Shown here piece by piece: positions 8,747 through 17,576 of a stretch of DNA of 64,000 nucleotides. The notes beneath the pieces are model-generated. The model saw nothing but the letters and a program-made list of their open reading frames with translations, had not been told where the DNA came from and did not search any database. Source of the DNA: Bradyrhizobium lablabi (GTDB lineage: Bacteria; Pseudomonadota; Alphaproteobacteria; Rhizobiales; Xanthobacteraceae); contig NZ_JAFCJK010000016.1 of the NCBI RefSeq assembly GCF_018131005.1, positions 1-64,000 on the forward strand. Reading direction: 5' to 3'. Position 1 is the first letter of the stretch. The number at the start of each line of letters is the position of its first letter. The position numbers and the translations under genes are program-made.

Positions 8747-8790
8747 GAATTAACTCCGCACTGAATTCCAGCCAGTTAAAGGCCGTCGGA

Positions 8791-8819
8791 ATTTAAACGG
8801 AGAGGTGTAGTTTACTCAA
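8791..8819 (-). promoter_or_regulatory. Sigma-70-like promoter of the 8087 PEP-CTERM gene
   Basis: On the minus strand TTGAGT (8814-8819) and TTAAAT (8791-8796) are separated by exactly 17 bases and end about 45 bases before the start codon. This fits a housekeeping promoter. Assigned by eye. Confidence 0.5.
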
Positions 8820-9076
8820 GAAAAATAATTCAAATTCTGCGGTGTTATCACCTGACGGAAATATCCAGGTTTGGCAATGGGTTGTTGTTCCGACGTTTCC
8901 GCTGAAGCATATCCTTGTGCCATAATGTCGGGAACAAATTAAACATTTGAGCCAAGCCATCGATGCGGGCCAGTCTATTACACCGCTGGTGCTGGCCGCC
9001 CGAGCCGGCAGATATCGCCCGATGCGGGTTCGGCCCTGGGAGTGGAATTGGCCGGCGCTCGAAGAACGAGGTCCTG

Positions 9077-9148
9077 GAGCATGATCCGGAAAAGTGCGGA
9101 GCGGTTTTCCCTCGTGACAAGCGCGCGCGCTTTGCGCGGAGATTACGC
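9077..9148. repeat. Dispersed palindromic repeat, copy 2
   Basis: Reads 'gagcatgatccggaaaagtg', then 'cggttttcc', then a gcgcgcgcgctttgcgcgg block. It shares these blocks with copies at 1773 and 10437 and sits just downstream of the cyclase-domain gene. Confidence 0.65.
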
Positions 9149-9164
9149 TAGACAAAGGGATGAG

Positions 9165-10178
9165 CTAGACCGCTTCCCGCCAAATGCTGGCTTCGTAGCC
9201 GTCGACCACTCGCGTGGTGTGCATGAACTCGTCGACTTGGCGTAACGGCTCGATGATCTTGCGGGCGACCAGCACGGTGTTTGGTTCGGCATGCTTCTGC
9301 ATGTGACCGGCGACGTCGATGACGCGGTCCGAAATCGTCTCGAGCGGGGTCGCGTCGTCGAAATAGACCAGTCCGGCATTGACTCCGCAGCGAACCGAAA
9401 AATCCGCCTTTGAAATCTTCACCTCGCGGTTGAAGACCTTGAGGCTCTTGATGACGTCCTTGCCGGACTGACAGGCGTCCTCGACATGCGCGAAGCAGGC
9501 CATCACCCCGTCGGGAGTCCAGGCGCTCTTGAGGACGCCCCTGGCGCGAAAGATGCGTTCGACCAGCTTGCGATACTCTTCGAAATCATACTGGATGGCC
9601 GCAGGGTCTTCGCCGGCTTTCATTGCGGTCGAGCCGACCACATCGATAGCCAGGAAAGCCACCTCTCGACCGAAACTATCGAGCTTCTTCTTGGTCTCGG
9701 CAAACACCTTCAGCAATTCCTGCCGGTTGATCGTCTTGCCGGTTTCGGCCATCCGCAAGGTTGTTTCCAGCTCCGCGTCGAGCTTGGAGCCGGGTTTTAC
9801 GCCCTGTTTTTTCCGCCAGGCTTGCGCAGACATTCGCAACGCGCGCCTGTTGTCAGCGGTCTGCGAGTGCTGTGCGATCGATCCGGAGAGGATGGTGATG
9901 ACGATTGCAAGGCCAATCAGGATCCAGTCCGAACGGTCGCTGCCGGCGATGTTGGTCGGAACATAGCGATTGAGGACCGGCGCGGCCGTCTTAAGCACCG
10001 AGTCCCTAGCCGCGGACAGCGTGGCGGGAACCGCCGCATGCTTCGGATTATCGAAGAAGACGAACAGTTTCGAGCCGAACAGCACAATGACGAGGACGAC
10101 CGTCGCAAGGCCGAGAAGCTTCCGGATTGCGAAGAGAATGCGCGTGAGCGCAGAGATCGGAACTTCACGATGAACCAC
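9165..10178 (-). CDS. Membrane protein with class III adenylate/guanylate cyclase domain
   Basis: From GTG 10178 (good 'ttgggga' site upstream; a TTG at 10226 would add 16 residues) the protein has 337 residues. Two membrane segments (about 20-40 and 85-100) flank a periplasmic loop, followed by a cytoplasmic class III cyclase domain. The two metal-binding aspartates are present in FLAIDVVGST and WTPDGVMACF. The usual NxxxR transition-state pair appears to be replaced by Asp and His in IDVAGHMQ. The enzyme may therefore be weakly active, inactive or a nucleotide sensor. The gene is alone, with a dispersed repeat at its 3' end. The product is most probably linked to cyclic-nucleotide signalling, but this is unproven. 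Confidence 0.8.
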   Translation of the reverse strand: MVHREVPISALTRILFAIRKLLGLATVVLVIVLFGSKLFVFFDNPKHAAVPATLSAARDSVLKTAAPVLNRYVPTNIAGSDRSDWILIGLAIVITILSGSIAQHSQTADNRRALRMSAQAWRKKQGVKPGSKLDAELETTLRMAETGKTINRQELLKVFAETKKKLDSFGREVAFLAIDVVGSTAMKAGEDPAAIQYDFEEYRKLVERIFRARGVLKSAWTPDGVMACFAHVEDACQSGKDVIKSLKVFNREVKISKADFSVRCGVNAGLVYFDDATPLETISDRVIDVAGHMQKHAEPNTVLVARKIIEPLRQVDEFMHTTRVVDGYEASIWREAV

Positions 10179-10436
10179 GAGATTGTCCCCAACGAGGCCA
10201 GACGGAAATAAACGAACGCCACGCAACTGCCTTATAACTTCCCGGCCTGTTTACGCAAATTGCTTACTCAAATTGCCCACGCCAACAAAGCGCGATTGAT
10301 CGTCCCGAGCGGAAAGCCGAAATTAATGGCTGCGGTCTGTCGCGATCTTGAGCGTCGATGGGTAAGCTTGGCCCGGAATGTCGAGACGATGTGCCGGTGG
10401 TGGAACCGGGGCGTCTATCTGAGCGAGAGCAGCTCA

Positions 10437-10506
10437 GGCATGATCCGGAAAAGTGTGTAGCGGTTTTCCGTCGCGACAAACGCGAAGCGTTTGCGCGGAG
10501 ATCATC
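10437..10506. repeat. Dispersed palindromic repeat, copy 3
   Basis: Contains 'gcatgatccggaaaagtgtg', 'cggttttccg', 'gcgacaaacgcgaagcgttt' and 'gcgcggagatcat', the fullest copy in the window. It lies in a 380-base non-coding stretch between the convergent cyclase and 10559 genes' flanks; nothing else is recognised there apart from the inverted repeat at 10521. Confidence 0.7.
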
Positions 10507-10520
10507 AGCAAACAACAAAC

Positions 10521-10561
10521 TAAAGCGCGACGATGATTCGTCCTGATCTCATCGCGCTTTA
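10521..10561. repeat. Inverted repeat at the end of the 10559 gene
   Basis: Arms taaagcgcga (10521-10530) and tcgcgcttta (10552-10561) are exact reverse complements around 21 bases. The right arm contains the stop codon of the 10559 gene, so it could end its transcript. I recognise this hairpin type from related genomes. Confidence 0.6.
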
Positions 10562-10825
10562 GGCTTGCCTGGATTGCCAAAGCTTAAGTCGAACGATCAG
10601 ATTTCCGTATGTCTCGCGTGCGATGAGGCCCAGAAAATATCCAGCCTGGACCCCGATCAGCGGCAGGATAATCAGGCCGGCACTGTGCATTGGGGTTTCG
10701 CCGGCAGACCACGAGGAGACGATAAATGCTCCCGCTCCTAGGACGGAGAACGGAAGCAGGGCCAGAATATTGAAATGCAAACCCAGATAAAGGCCGGCGC
10801 CGCATGCGAGTAAGGTTAAGATCAT
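10559..10825 (-). CDS. Small hypothetical inner-membrane protein
   Basis: The 88-residue product has two or three hydrophobic segments (ILTLLACGAGLYLGL, LALLPFSVLGAGAFIV, AGLIILPLIGVQAGYFLGL) joined by short loops. ATG 10825 is favoured because the first membrane helix follows directly; 'ggag' is unusually close, and a GTG at 10876 would add 17 polar residues. No family is recognised. It is divergent from the EPS-priming sugar transferase at 10993, about 170 bases apart. Confidence 0.6.
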   Translation of the reverse strand: MILTLLACGAGLYLGLHFNILALLPFSVLGAGAFIVSSWSAGETPMHSAGLIILPLIGVQAGYFLGLIARETYGNLIVRLKLWQSRQA

Positions 10826-10992
10826 CGCTCCAGTCCGGGTTACCGAAGCACATCGCAAATTAATGTTGCGCCGCACGGCGAAGGAGCTTATCGTCGAGAT
10901 CTTAACGAAGAGTTATTTTAATGCCGATCAGTGGACCGATCCGTTTTTATTGCGTGATCAGAGCGTCGGCTGAAGCAACCAGAATCGTTTAA

Positions 10993-12456
10993 ATGTCCAT
11001 CGGGTCTGATACTGGCGGCAAATTGCGCGAGCTCGACACTTTGCCTGGCGCTCACCACGCTTGGTTTTCAAGCAACGCGGTGCCTTACCTGCTGTCGACG
11101 GCCGACGCCCTTGTCATCCTGCTGTCCAGCATCATGGCGGGGATCGCCTATCACGTTGCGGTCGGGAACCCTGTTCCGAGCCTCCTCTCGCATTGCGCGG
11201 TCGGCCTGCTTGCGAGCTTCATCTATATCCTGCGCATGAGCGGCGGGGGCTATTACGATTTCCCTGACAGCGCGAAGCCGCGGGTTGAATCGAGCGAGAT
11301 CCTGATCTGCTGGTTCTCGACGGGCCTGATGCTGGCTTTTTTCGCCTTCCTCCTGAAGGTCGGCATCGAATATTCCCGCGGCGCGTTCGTATTGTTCTAT
11401 TTCGTTGCCCCCGTCGGCCTGCTGACGGTTCGCAAGGCGACCAAGCTCGGGCTTGCCAAGGCGGTCTCGCAGGGCGCCGTCGGCCGCAACGACATCGTAC
11501 TGATCGGTGACTTCGACGAGATCGAAGCCTTCGAACCCCGTGACTTCGTGGCCTTCTTCGGTGCCGCCGAAATCAAGTGCTTTCCGTTGAGCCGCGAACA
11601 GGATCTGTCCACGCGCGTCGCCTCCGACCTGGATGTTTTCAATTCGGTCGCCGGCTTTGTCCGGCGCAATAATTGCCGGGAAGTCGCGTTGGCCCTGCCA
11701 TGGGAAGATACCGCCCGGATCGAGCTGGTGCGTGACCAGATCAAGACGCTTCCGGTCGCCGCGCGGCTGCTGCCGGACGCCCGCGTTCGGACGCTGACCA
11801 ACTACGCTTCATCCGCGCGCCAGCGGGTCCTCGCGATTGAAATCCAGCGGGCCCCGCTCAGCGGCGGAGAGCGTTTCGTCAAGCGCGTGATGGACGTCGT
11901 GCTTGCCTCGCTTGCGCTGATCTTCTTCGCTTCGGTCATGTTGCTGACGGCGATCGCCATCAAGCTCGACAGTCCCGGCCCAGTTATTTTCAGGCAGAAG
12001 CGAAAGGGCTTCAACGGCAAGCATTTCGTGATGCTCAAGTTCAGGACCATGACGGTCGAGGAGAACGGGGACACCGTCGTTCAGGCGACACGGGACGATC
12101 CGAGGGTGACCTGGATCGGAAAGTTGCTGCGTTCGGCGAGCATCGATGAACTGCCTCAGTTGGTGAACGTCTTGATGGGCGATATGTCGCTGATCGGTCC
12201 TCGCCCCCACGCGCTGGCCCATGATAACTACTTTGAGAAAGTCCTGAGCGACTACGCCTATCGCCATCACGTAAAACCGGGCATGACCGGTTGGGCCCAA
12301 TGCAATGGCGCGCGCGGAGCCACGCCCACAATCGAGCACATTGCGGAGCGCGTAAAGCTCGACCTCTGGTACATCAATAATTGGAGCCTTTGGCTCGATA
12401 TTCAGATCTTGATCAAGACCTTTTTCGAAGTGCTGCGTAAGCGCAACGCGTATTGA
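10993..12456 (+). CDS. Polyprenyl-phosphate sugar-phosphate transferase, EPS priming enzyme
   Basis: The 487-residue product has a membrane-rich N-terminal half, a CoA-binding-like middle and a C-terminal bacterial sugar transferase domain (about 295-485). Landmarks are KRVMDVVLAS before a membrane helix, SPGPVIFRQKR, LKFRTM, SIDELPQLVNVLMGDMSLIGPRP, HHVKPGMTGWAQ and DLWYINNWS. Proteins of the WcaJ/ExoY/EpsB type move a sugar phosphate onto undecaprenyl phosphate at the inner membrane, the first step of Wzx/Wzy polysaccharide assembly. The other assembly genes lie at 26-57 kb. Which sugar is used cannot be read from the sequence. Confidence 0.92.
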   Translation: MSIGSDTGGKLRELDTLPGAHHAWFSSNAVPYLLSTADALVILLSSIMAGIAYHVAVGNPVPSLLSHCAVGLLASFIYILRMSGGGYYDFPDSAKPRVESSEILICWFSTGLMLAFFAFLLKVGIEYSRGAFVLFYFVAPVGLLTVRKATKLGLAKAVSQGAVGRNDIVLIGDFDEIEAFEPRDFVAFFGAAEIKCFPLSREQDLSTRVASDLDVFNSVAGFVRRNNCREVALALPWEDTARIELVRDQIKTLPVAARLLPDARVRTLTNYASSARQRVLAIEIQRAPLSGGERFVKRVMDVVLASLALIFFASVMLLTAIAIKLDSPGPVIFRQKRKGFNGKHFVMLKFRTMTVEENGDTVVQATRDDPRVTWIGKLLRSASIDELPQLVNVLMGDMSLIGPRPHALAHDNYFEKVLSDYAYRHHVKPGMTGWAQCNGARGATPTIEHIAERVKLDLWYINNWSLWLDIQILIKTFFEVLRKRNAY

Positions 12457-12853
12457 AGGCCGATCCCCCGGAGGCAAACCCGCCCCGCGACCGGCTTAAT
12501 CAGCGCTCCGTCGGCGCCGCATCGGCATTTGGCTGTGTATAGAAGCTGGTGAGCTATTGTGCCAGCAGGAGCCGATGTTCAGTAGAGAAGTTCCTAAAAT
12601 GAAGAACGTTCAGGCCTTTATGGCGGATCATCAAAATGCCGGAGTGTGTACCTATTTTTGAGCCTATAACGAAAGCGTGATTGGCTTTGCTATCTAAACG
12701 TGCGTTAATGTATCTATACTTTCAATAGCTTAGTTCTTTTTGCTGATTGGTCTAGACCGCAGCACAGTCGATGTAACCCCAAATAGTTAAATTTGCGCTG
12801 GTAACAATTCCCGTCGCATTTATATAATCTGGGCGAATCGTCGAAGGTGGACA
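12457..12853. other. AT-rich intergenic region upstream of the H-NS gene
   Basis: About 400 bases without a convincing frame. The part from 12640 to 12840 is markedly AT-rich for this genome, as expected of a promoter zone or a self-binding site of an H-NS-like protein. No clear -35/-10 pair could be fixed. Confidence 0.4.
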
Positions 12854-13237
12854 ATGGTGGGGACCAACCGGAAGTATGATTTTGACGCAATGACAGTCGA
12901 TGAGCTCTGGCAGCTTCACGAGAGGCTCAGTCAGGTTTTGTCGATCCGTCTGACGTCAGAGAAACGGGAATTGGAGAAGCGGCTAGCGCAATTGCGCCGT
13001 GAAAAGGAACTGCGCGTCTCCGAATCCAGCGAGATCAATCCTGCGCCGCGCGAACGACGCAAATATCCGCGCGTATTCCCAAAATACCAGAATCCGAACG
13101 AACCCTCGGAGACCTGGTCCGGTCGCGGCAAGCAGCCGCGCTGGCTGACCGCGGCCCTGAAGACCGGGCATACCATCGAAGAGTTCGTAATTCACAAGGC
13201 TGAACCCGATCATTCGCCGGCCCGGCGGCGAGTTTGA
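12854..13237 (+). CDS. H-NS-family nucleoid-associated protein
   Basis: The 127-residue product begins at ATG 12854 with 'aaggtgg' upstream. Residues 11-55 form a charged oligomerisation coiled coil starting MTVDELWQLHERLSQVL. Residues 75-100 hold the C-terminal DNA-binding motif, with the TWSGRGKQPRWL core at 87-98. Such proteins bind AT-rich, often acquired, DNA and silence it. The AT-richer glycan genes at 29-37 kb are plausible targets (inference). A second member lies at the right edge of the window. Confidence 0.92.
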   Translation: MVGTNRKYDFDAMTVDELWQLHERLSQVLSIRLTSEKRELEKRLAQLRREKELRVSESSEINPAPRERRKYPRVFPKYQNPNEPSETWSGRGKQPRWLTAALKTGHTIEEFVIHKAEPDHSPARRRV

Positions 13238-13251
13238 TCCGGGAGGCCATA

Positions 13252-13494
13252 ATGAAGCGGGCGCTGAGCGTCGTTCTGCTCCTGTCGTTGACCTCGGCCG
13301 CGGCTCTCGCCGGTGACAGCTTTTCTCCAGTAAAATTGCGGATTGCGGACGCGGCATCGGACGCTTGCCTGGCCAATTGCGCCACTCAAAACGCGTCATG
13401 TCAGCGTGTCTGCCCGACGACGCTGGCCACTCCCTGCATTAATAACTGCCAGGTTCAGGCGCAAACCTGCAGGGAAAATTGCCAACGCAGGTAG
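13252..13494 (+). CDS. Secreted Cys-rich peptide with twin CX3C-X6-CX3C units
   Basis: ATG 13252 has 'gggagg' 6 bases upstream, so I prefer it over the longer start at 13234. The 80-residue product has a signal peptide (cut after AAALA) and, in its last 45 residues, eight cysteines in two identical units: CLANC-X6-CQRVC and CINNC-X6-CRENC. Regular spacing suggests disulfides or metal binding in the periplasm or outside the cell. It lies 14 bases after the H-NS gene and is probably cotranscribed. No family name is recognised. Confidence 0.7.
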   Translation: MKRALSVVLLLSLTSAAALAGDSFSPVKLRIADAASDACLANCATQNASCQRVCPTTLATPCINNCQVQAQTCRENCQRR

Positions 13495-13813
13495 TATCGG
13501 GGCGACCGCCCCGAGCGCCTGATTGGTCACCCGTTGGCGTTCAACCTGTTTGAGGTCGGTTCAAGTGTCAGCTTGCGCCTTTAAGCTGCGTGTCCGCTCG
13601 ACAATCGCTTCTGAATTGACGGCCGCCACCGGTGTCGGATTGGGCAGGGCCGAGCCTCGATACCGTTAAAAACCGAATCGCTGTCCGGTTAATTCCGTTT
13701 CAAATCGGAGGTTACTCCGAGGGAACTGGTTTACGCTCGATTAACTATAATGTTTTACCAAATGTTTACGCGCGAAAACATTAACAGCCGGCGCCGCACC
13801 GGGGGACCCAGCC
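13495..13813. other. Intergenic region with hairpin
   Basis: Just after the Cys-rich gene, tcggggcg/cgccccga (13497-13504 and 13507-13514) forms a tight GC hairpin that may end the transcript, although no T-run follows. The rest shows no gene; AT-rich sequence at 13725-13795 probably holds the gspD promoter. Confidence 0.5.
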
Positions 13814-16072
13814 TTGTTACCCATCCGAAGCCTAGCGATGAGGTTCGCGGCCTGCTGGCTGCTCCTTGTCGCAGTTTCGGGTTGCAGCACCCAGCTCGCA
13901 GTCGCGCCCACCCCGAACTCACCGCCCAAACTCGCCGGCGGACAACCGGTATCGTTGGATGAAGCGTTCGCCTATGAGGGAGGCCCATCGGCCGCCGTAC
14001 CCCTGCCATCTCCCTCATCCCGCGCGGTCGCGGTCATTGATAGCGGCAACGGAAGCCTGATCGGCGCAGCTCCACCCAAGGCGAGGGGCGGAAACGGGGG
14101 ACCGGTGGTCCTCAATCTCGTGAGTGTCCCGCTGCAGCAGGCCGCCAAGACCGTGCTGGGCGATATGATCGGGGTCAACTATGTGGTTGATCCCCGCGTC
14201 GATGGCGTCGTGTCGGTGCAGACGACGCAGCCGGTCAGCAAGGCCGAGGCCATCGAGCTGTTCCAGACGGCCTTGGCTCCGATCGGGGCCAGTCTGGTCC
14301 AGAGCCGCGGTATCTATCGGATCGTTCCAGCCGACCAGGTCGCAACTGGAGCCATCACGACCGGCACCGCACCAGCCGACAATGCGGTTGGCGGCAGTGG
14401 CGTCCGCGTCGTGTCGCTAAAATATGTTTCCGCCTCCGAACTCGCCCGCGTGCTCGAGCCGATGGTTCCGAGAGGGGCGATCGTGCAGGCGGATGACGCC
14501 CGCAGCATTGTCGCGCTGAAGGGATCTCCGGCCGAGATCGAGAGCATGCTCGATACCATCTCGGTGTTCGACGTCGACGTCATGCGCGGCATGTCGTTCG
14601 CGGTCGTGCCGGTCAAGACCTCGCAGCCGGACAAGATGGTCGACGAGCTGAAGGCGGTTTTTTCGTCGGACAAGGAAGGTCCGATGAAGGGACGTGTCAG
14701 ATTCATCGCCAACAGTCGGCTCGGAGCTATTCTGGTCGTGACGTCGCAGCCGAGCTATTTGCCGCGCGCGCAGACCTGGATCCGACGGCTTGATGCCAGG
14801 GCGGCCGGCTCCGAACGGCAGCTTCACGTCTATCAGGTGCAGAACCGGCCGGTGGCTGAGCTTGCAACCGTGCTGCAGTCGATGTTCTCGAACGAGATGA
14901 AGGTGGTCCGGCCGCCGGCCCGGAATGTCTCGCCCAAGTCGAAGCAGGTGAGCTTCAGCAACACGACAACGAGATCGCCGGGGCCGGGCGGCGCAATGGC
15001 GGACGCCGATCAAAATCAGCCGGCCGGTGCGACCCGTGGCGGCAGTCAGAACAACGATCTCGATGGTCTGGCACGTGCCCTGAACAACGATCCGGACGCG
15101 CCCGCACCGGATTCACCGGACGGATCGTCCCCAGCAGCGGAGCCGCCTCTGAAGATCGTCGCCGACGAGACCAAGAATTCGCTCCTCATCATGGCCAACG
15201 ATCGCGACTATCAGCGCGTACTCCGGGTGATCCAGGGATTGGACGTGGTCGCAAGCCAGGTGCTGATCGAGGCCGTGATCGCCGAAGTCACCCTGACCGA
15301 TCAATTGCAGTATGGGGTGCAATGGCAATTGTCGAAGGGCGGAACTCCGACCGCGACGTTCTCGAATTCGCTGACCGGCGGCGTCGCCGCGGCATTTCCC
15401 GGATTCAACTATGCGGTGAACGCGGCAAACATCGCGTCGACACTCAGCGCGCTGAACGCCCTGACACATGTCAACGTGATATCGACGCCGTCGTTGATGG
15501 TGCTGGACAACAAGACTGCGCGTCTGCAGATCGGCGACCAGGTGCCGATCACCACCCAAACCGCAACCAGCACGGTTACGGCGCAAACCGCCATCGTCAA
15601 CTCGATCACGATGCAGGACACCGGCGTGATCCTGTCGGTGACGCCGCGCGTCAACGAGAGTGGACGCGTTCAGCTCGAAATCGAGCAGGAAGTCAGTGCC
15701 GTCACCAAGACGACCACGTCGAACATCGATTCGCCCACGATCCAGCAGCGCAGGGTCAAGACCACCGTGGTCGTCAACGACGGCGAGGTGCTGGCTCTCG
15801 GAGGCATGATCCAGGAGCAACGAGACAAGGGCAGCAATCAAGTGCCGCTGCTCGGCGACATTCCGGGAATCGGCGCGGTGTTCTCCAGCCGGAAGGACAA
15901 CGTCCAGAAGACCGAACTGGTGATCCTGATCACGCCTCGCGTCGTGCGCGACGGCACGGAAAGCCGACTTGTGACGGAGGAGTATCGCCGCAAGATGCAC
16001 GTGTACATGCCACACTTCACGACGCGTGAGCGTACACCGGCCAACACCTGGCAACGGATGACGTCACAGTGA
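13814..16072 (+). CDS. gspD: Type II secretion secretin GspD
   Basis: The 752-residue product is the outer-membrane channel of the T2SS. The TTG at 13814 has 'ggggga' 7 bases upstream; an ATG at 13838 also leaves a signal peptide with lipobox VSGC, so the protein is probably lipidated. N0 starts near VVLNLVSVPLQQAAKTVLGD, N1-N3 repeats follow, with a long Gly/Asn/Pro linker in N3, and the C-terminal secretin domain contains TPSLMVLDNKTARLQIGDQVP, the QDTGV segment and VPLLGDIPGIGAVFSS. It ends soon after the secretin core, so a long pilotin-binding S-domain is not evident. Its stop overlaps the start of a small lipoprotein gene. Confidence 0.95.
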   Translation: MLPIRSLAMRFAACWLLLVAVSGCSTQLAVAPTPNSPPKLAGGQPVSLDEAFAYEGGPSAAVPLPSPSSRAVAVIDSGNGSLIGAAPPKARGGNGGPVVLNLVSVPLQQAAKTVLGDMIGVNYVVDPRVDGVVSVQTTQPVSKAEAIELFQTALAPIGASLVQSRGIYRIVPADQVATGAITTGTAPADNAVGGSGVRVVSLKYVSASELARVLEPMVPRGAIVQADDARSIVALKGSPAEIESMLDTISVFDVDVMRGMSFAVVPVKTSQPDKMVDELKAVFSSDKEGPMKGRVRFIANSRLGAILVVTSQPSYLPRAQTWIRRLDARAAGSERQLHVYQVQNRPVAELATVLQSMFSNEMKVVRPPARNVSPKSKQVSFSNTTTRSPGPGGAMADADQNQPAGATRGGSQNNDLDGLARALNNDPDAPAPDSPDGSSPAAEPPLKIVADETKNSLLIMANDRDYQRVLRVIQGLDVVASQVLIEAVIAEVTLTDQLQYGVQWQLSKGGTPTATFSNSLTGGVAAAFPGFNYAVNAANIASTLSALNALTHVNVISTPSLMVLDNKTARLQIGDQVPITTQTATSTVTAQTAIVNSITMQDTGVILSVTPRVNESGRVQLEIEQEVSAVTKTTTSNIDSPTIQQRRVKTTVVVNDGEVLALGGMIQEQRDKGSNQVPLLGDIPGIGAVFSSRKDNVQKTELVILITPRVVRDGTESRLVTEEYRRKMHVYMPHFTTRERTPANTWQRMTSQ

Positions 16073-16500
16073 CCCGACGACGCGCCCCCGTCCTGCCGAG
16101 CTTGCTGCTGCTGTCGATCCTGACGGGTCCGCTGGCCGGCTGCGCAAGCTACGCCTATTACCCGCTCGATCCGCCGCCATATCCCGTGCTGCCGGTCGAT
16201 GAATCGATGACTTGTACTGGCATTGCGGCGTCGTTCCGCTATTCGGCACGCAGAGCGGCGCGCCTCGAATATTGGCTGGCGGTCGGACCGCTGGCGGGAT
16301 ACGGCAACGAGCGCTTCCCGATGGATGCGCCCAAGCAACTGATCGACGAGCGCCGGCGGCTGGATGCGTTGACCGATCTGCAACGCTTCAAGGGCTGCAC
16401 CGTCATGGAGCCCGGACCCGCAGTCGTGGAGGAGCGCCTGAAACTCGAGCGCTCGGTGCGGCCGCCGACGCCGCCCGTTGTCTTGAACTCGCGCGGTTGA
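16069..16500 (+). CDS. Small lipoprotein coupled to gspD, possible T2SS accessory
   Basis: GTG 16069 overlaps the gspD stop (GTGA), so translation is coupled. The 143-residue product has a lipoprotein signal with lipobox LAGC, a Pro/Tyr-rich segment and then a mostly polar domain with two further cysteines (MTCTGI and KGCTVM). I do not recognise the family. Location suggests a secretin-associated role such as a pilotin, but similarity to known GspS pilotins is not visible. Confidence 0.7.
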   Translation: MTRRRAPVLPSLLLLSILTGPLAGCASYAYYPLDPPPYPVLPVDESMTCTGIAASFRYSARRAARLEYWLAVGPLAGYGNERFPMDAPKQLIDERRRLDALTDLQRFKGCTVMEPGPAVVEERLKLERSVRPPTPPVVLNSRG

Positions 16501-16508
16501 TGCCCTCG

Positions 16509-17435
16509 TCAACTGCTCGGATGGCCGAGGATCCTGAGACAGTCTTTCGGATTGCGAGCGCCGTCGCCAAGGGGAGCAAGCACCTCCGATCCAATGTCTC
16601 CATGCCGCCATTCGCGGATCACGAATGGGCGGCCGTTCTCCGATCCGAGCAACACCAGCGCTTCGCGAATGAAGCGACCGCCGTCAGGCCCGCTTACGTC
16701 AGCGCGGATCGTGACGCTGCCGCCGGTGGGAAAGCCCCGGCTTGACGTCGCTGATTGGGGCGCCGATGCGTTGAGCAGTCGGAGCAAGGCGGGCGTCGCG
16801 GCCTCCGGGTCCGGCTCCGGGCGTCCCGAGCGGACAGTGATGAAGCGCAGCGCGCTCCGAAACAGCGACGGTGAAACCTCCTTGATCGCGTCCAACTGCA
16901 TGATCGTGGTGAAGCCCTGCGTCCCAGGGGCCGTCGGCGCGGCGCTCGCTGTCTTCATGCGCGCAAGGTCGCGGAATTCGACCACCCGCGCGGCAATCCT
17001 GGTTCCAAGCGACTGATCGCGAGCCAGCGCCGTAAACAAGCGCGAAAGCGTGGCGAGAGACGCCGCATTGAGGTCGACCTTGCCGGTCTCCTCCTCCACG
17101 GTGATTGTCGCGCGCTCGCCACCCGGCATCCGGCAGGTCAACGGAAAAATATCTTTCTCTGCGGCCGGCCCGGTCAATGCCGTCGCAACGGCAAGATGGA
17201 TCGCACTCTGAGCGGCAAGCTCGGTTGCCAGCGCCGACGCATAGCTGGACGAAACCCTGGCGCGATAACGGGCGCCCACGATCAAAGCAAGGCTGAGCAG
17301 GGTAATCAGGCCAAGGCTCCAGATCACCGCAATCAGCGCGAAACCCTCGCGCGTACCGCTGCGCGACCGGAAGGCGCTGGCCGGGCCGTTGGCGTCGGGG
17401 GAGGGATCGGATTGGGCCGTCAGCCGTTCCGGCAT
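16509..17435 (-). CDS. gspK: T2SS minor pseudopilin GspK
   Basis: The 308-residue product has a prepilin motif after a long, about 30-residue, leader: G|FALIAVIWSL. It lacks Glu at position +5, as is typical of GspK, which caps the pseudopilus tip. The large globular part contains GKVDLNAAS, the helix-hairpin-like segment normal for GspK, and a long variable region. ATG 17435 was chosen because 'gtgggg' lies upstream; the frame extends to 17525. It is the only gsp gene on the minus strand, convergent with the gspD-lipoprotein pair and divergent from gspE, so it is expressed separately. Confidence 0.88.
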   Translation of the reverse strand: MPERLTAQSDPSPDANGPASAFRSRSGTREGFALIAVIWSLGLITLLSLALIVGARYRARVSSSYASALATELAAQSAIHLAVATALTGPAAEKDIFPLTCRMPGGERATITVEEETGKVDLNAASLATLSRLFTALARDQSLGTRIAARVVEFRDLARMKTASAAPTAPGTQGFTTIMQLDAIKEVSPSLFRSALRFITVRSGRPEPDPEAATPALLRLLNASAPQSATSSRGFPTGGSVTIRADVSGPDGGRFIREALVLLGSENGRPFVIREWRHGDIGSEVLAPLGDGARNPKDCLRILGHPSS

Positions 17436-17576
17436 GCCAAGAGCCCCACTGAATCGTTCATCGATTGACCGAAGCTTTCTAGACAAGAATGGCAAACAAA
17501 CCGTCAAACAGCTTGTGTTAATCAAAATTCCCTAGACTCGCGCGGAAAGCAGGTCTCCGAGGGTTTCCGAGCGAGC

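Noticed and set aside
8793..9155. 120-residue minus-strand frame upstream of the 8087 gene
   Set aside because: It runs through the promoter of the PEP-CTERM gene and the dispersed repeat and has no recognisable content.
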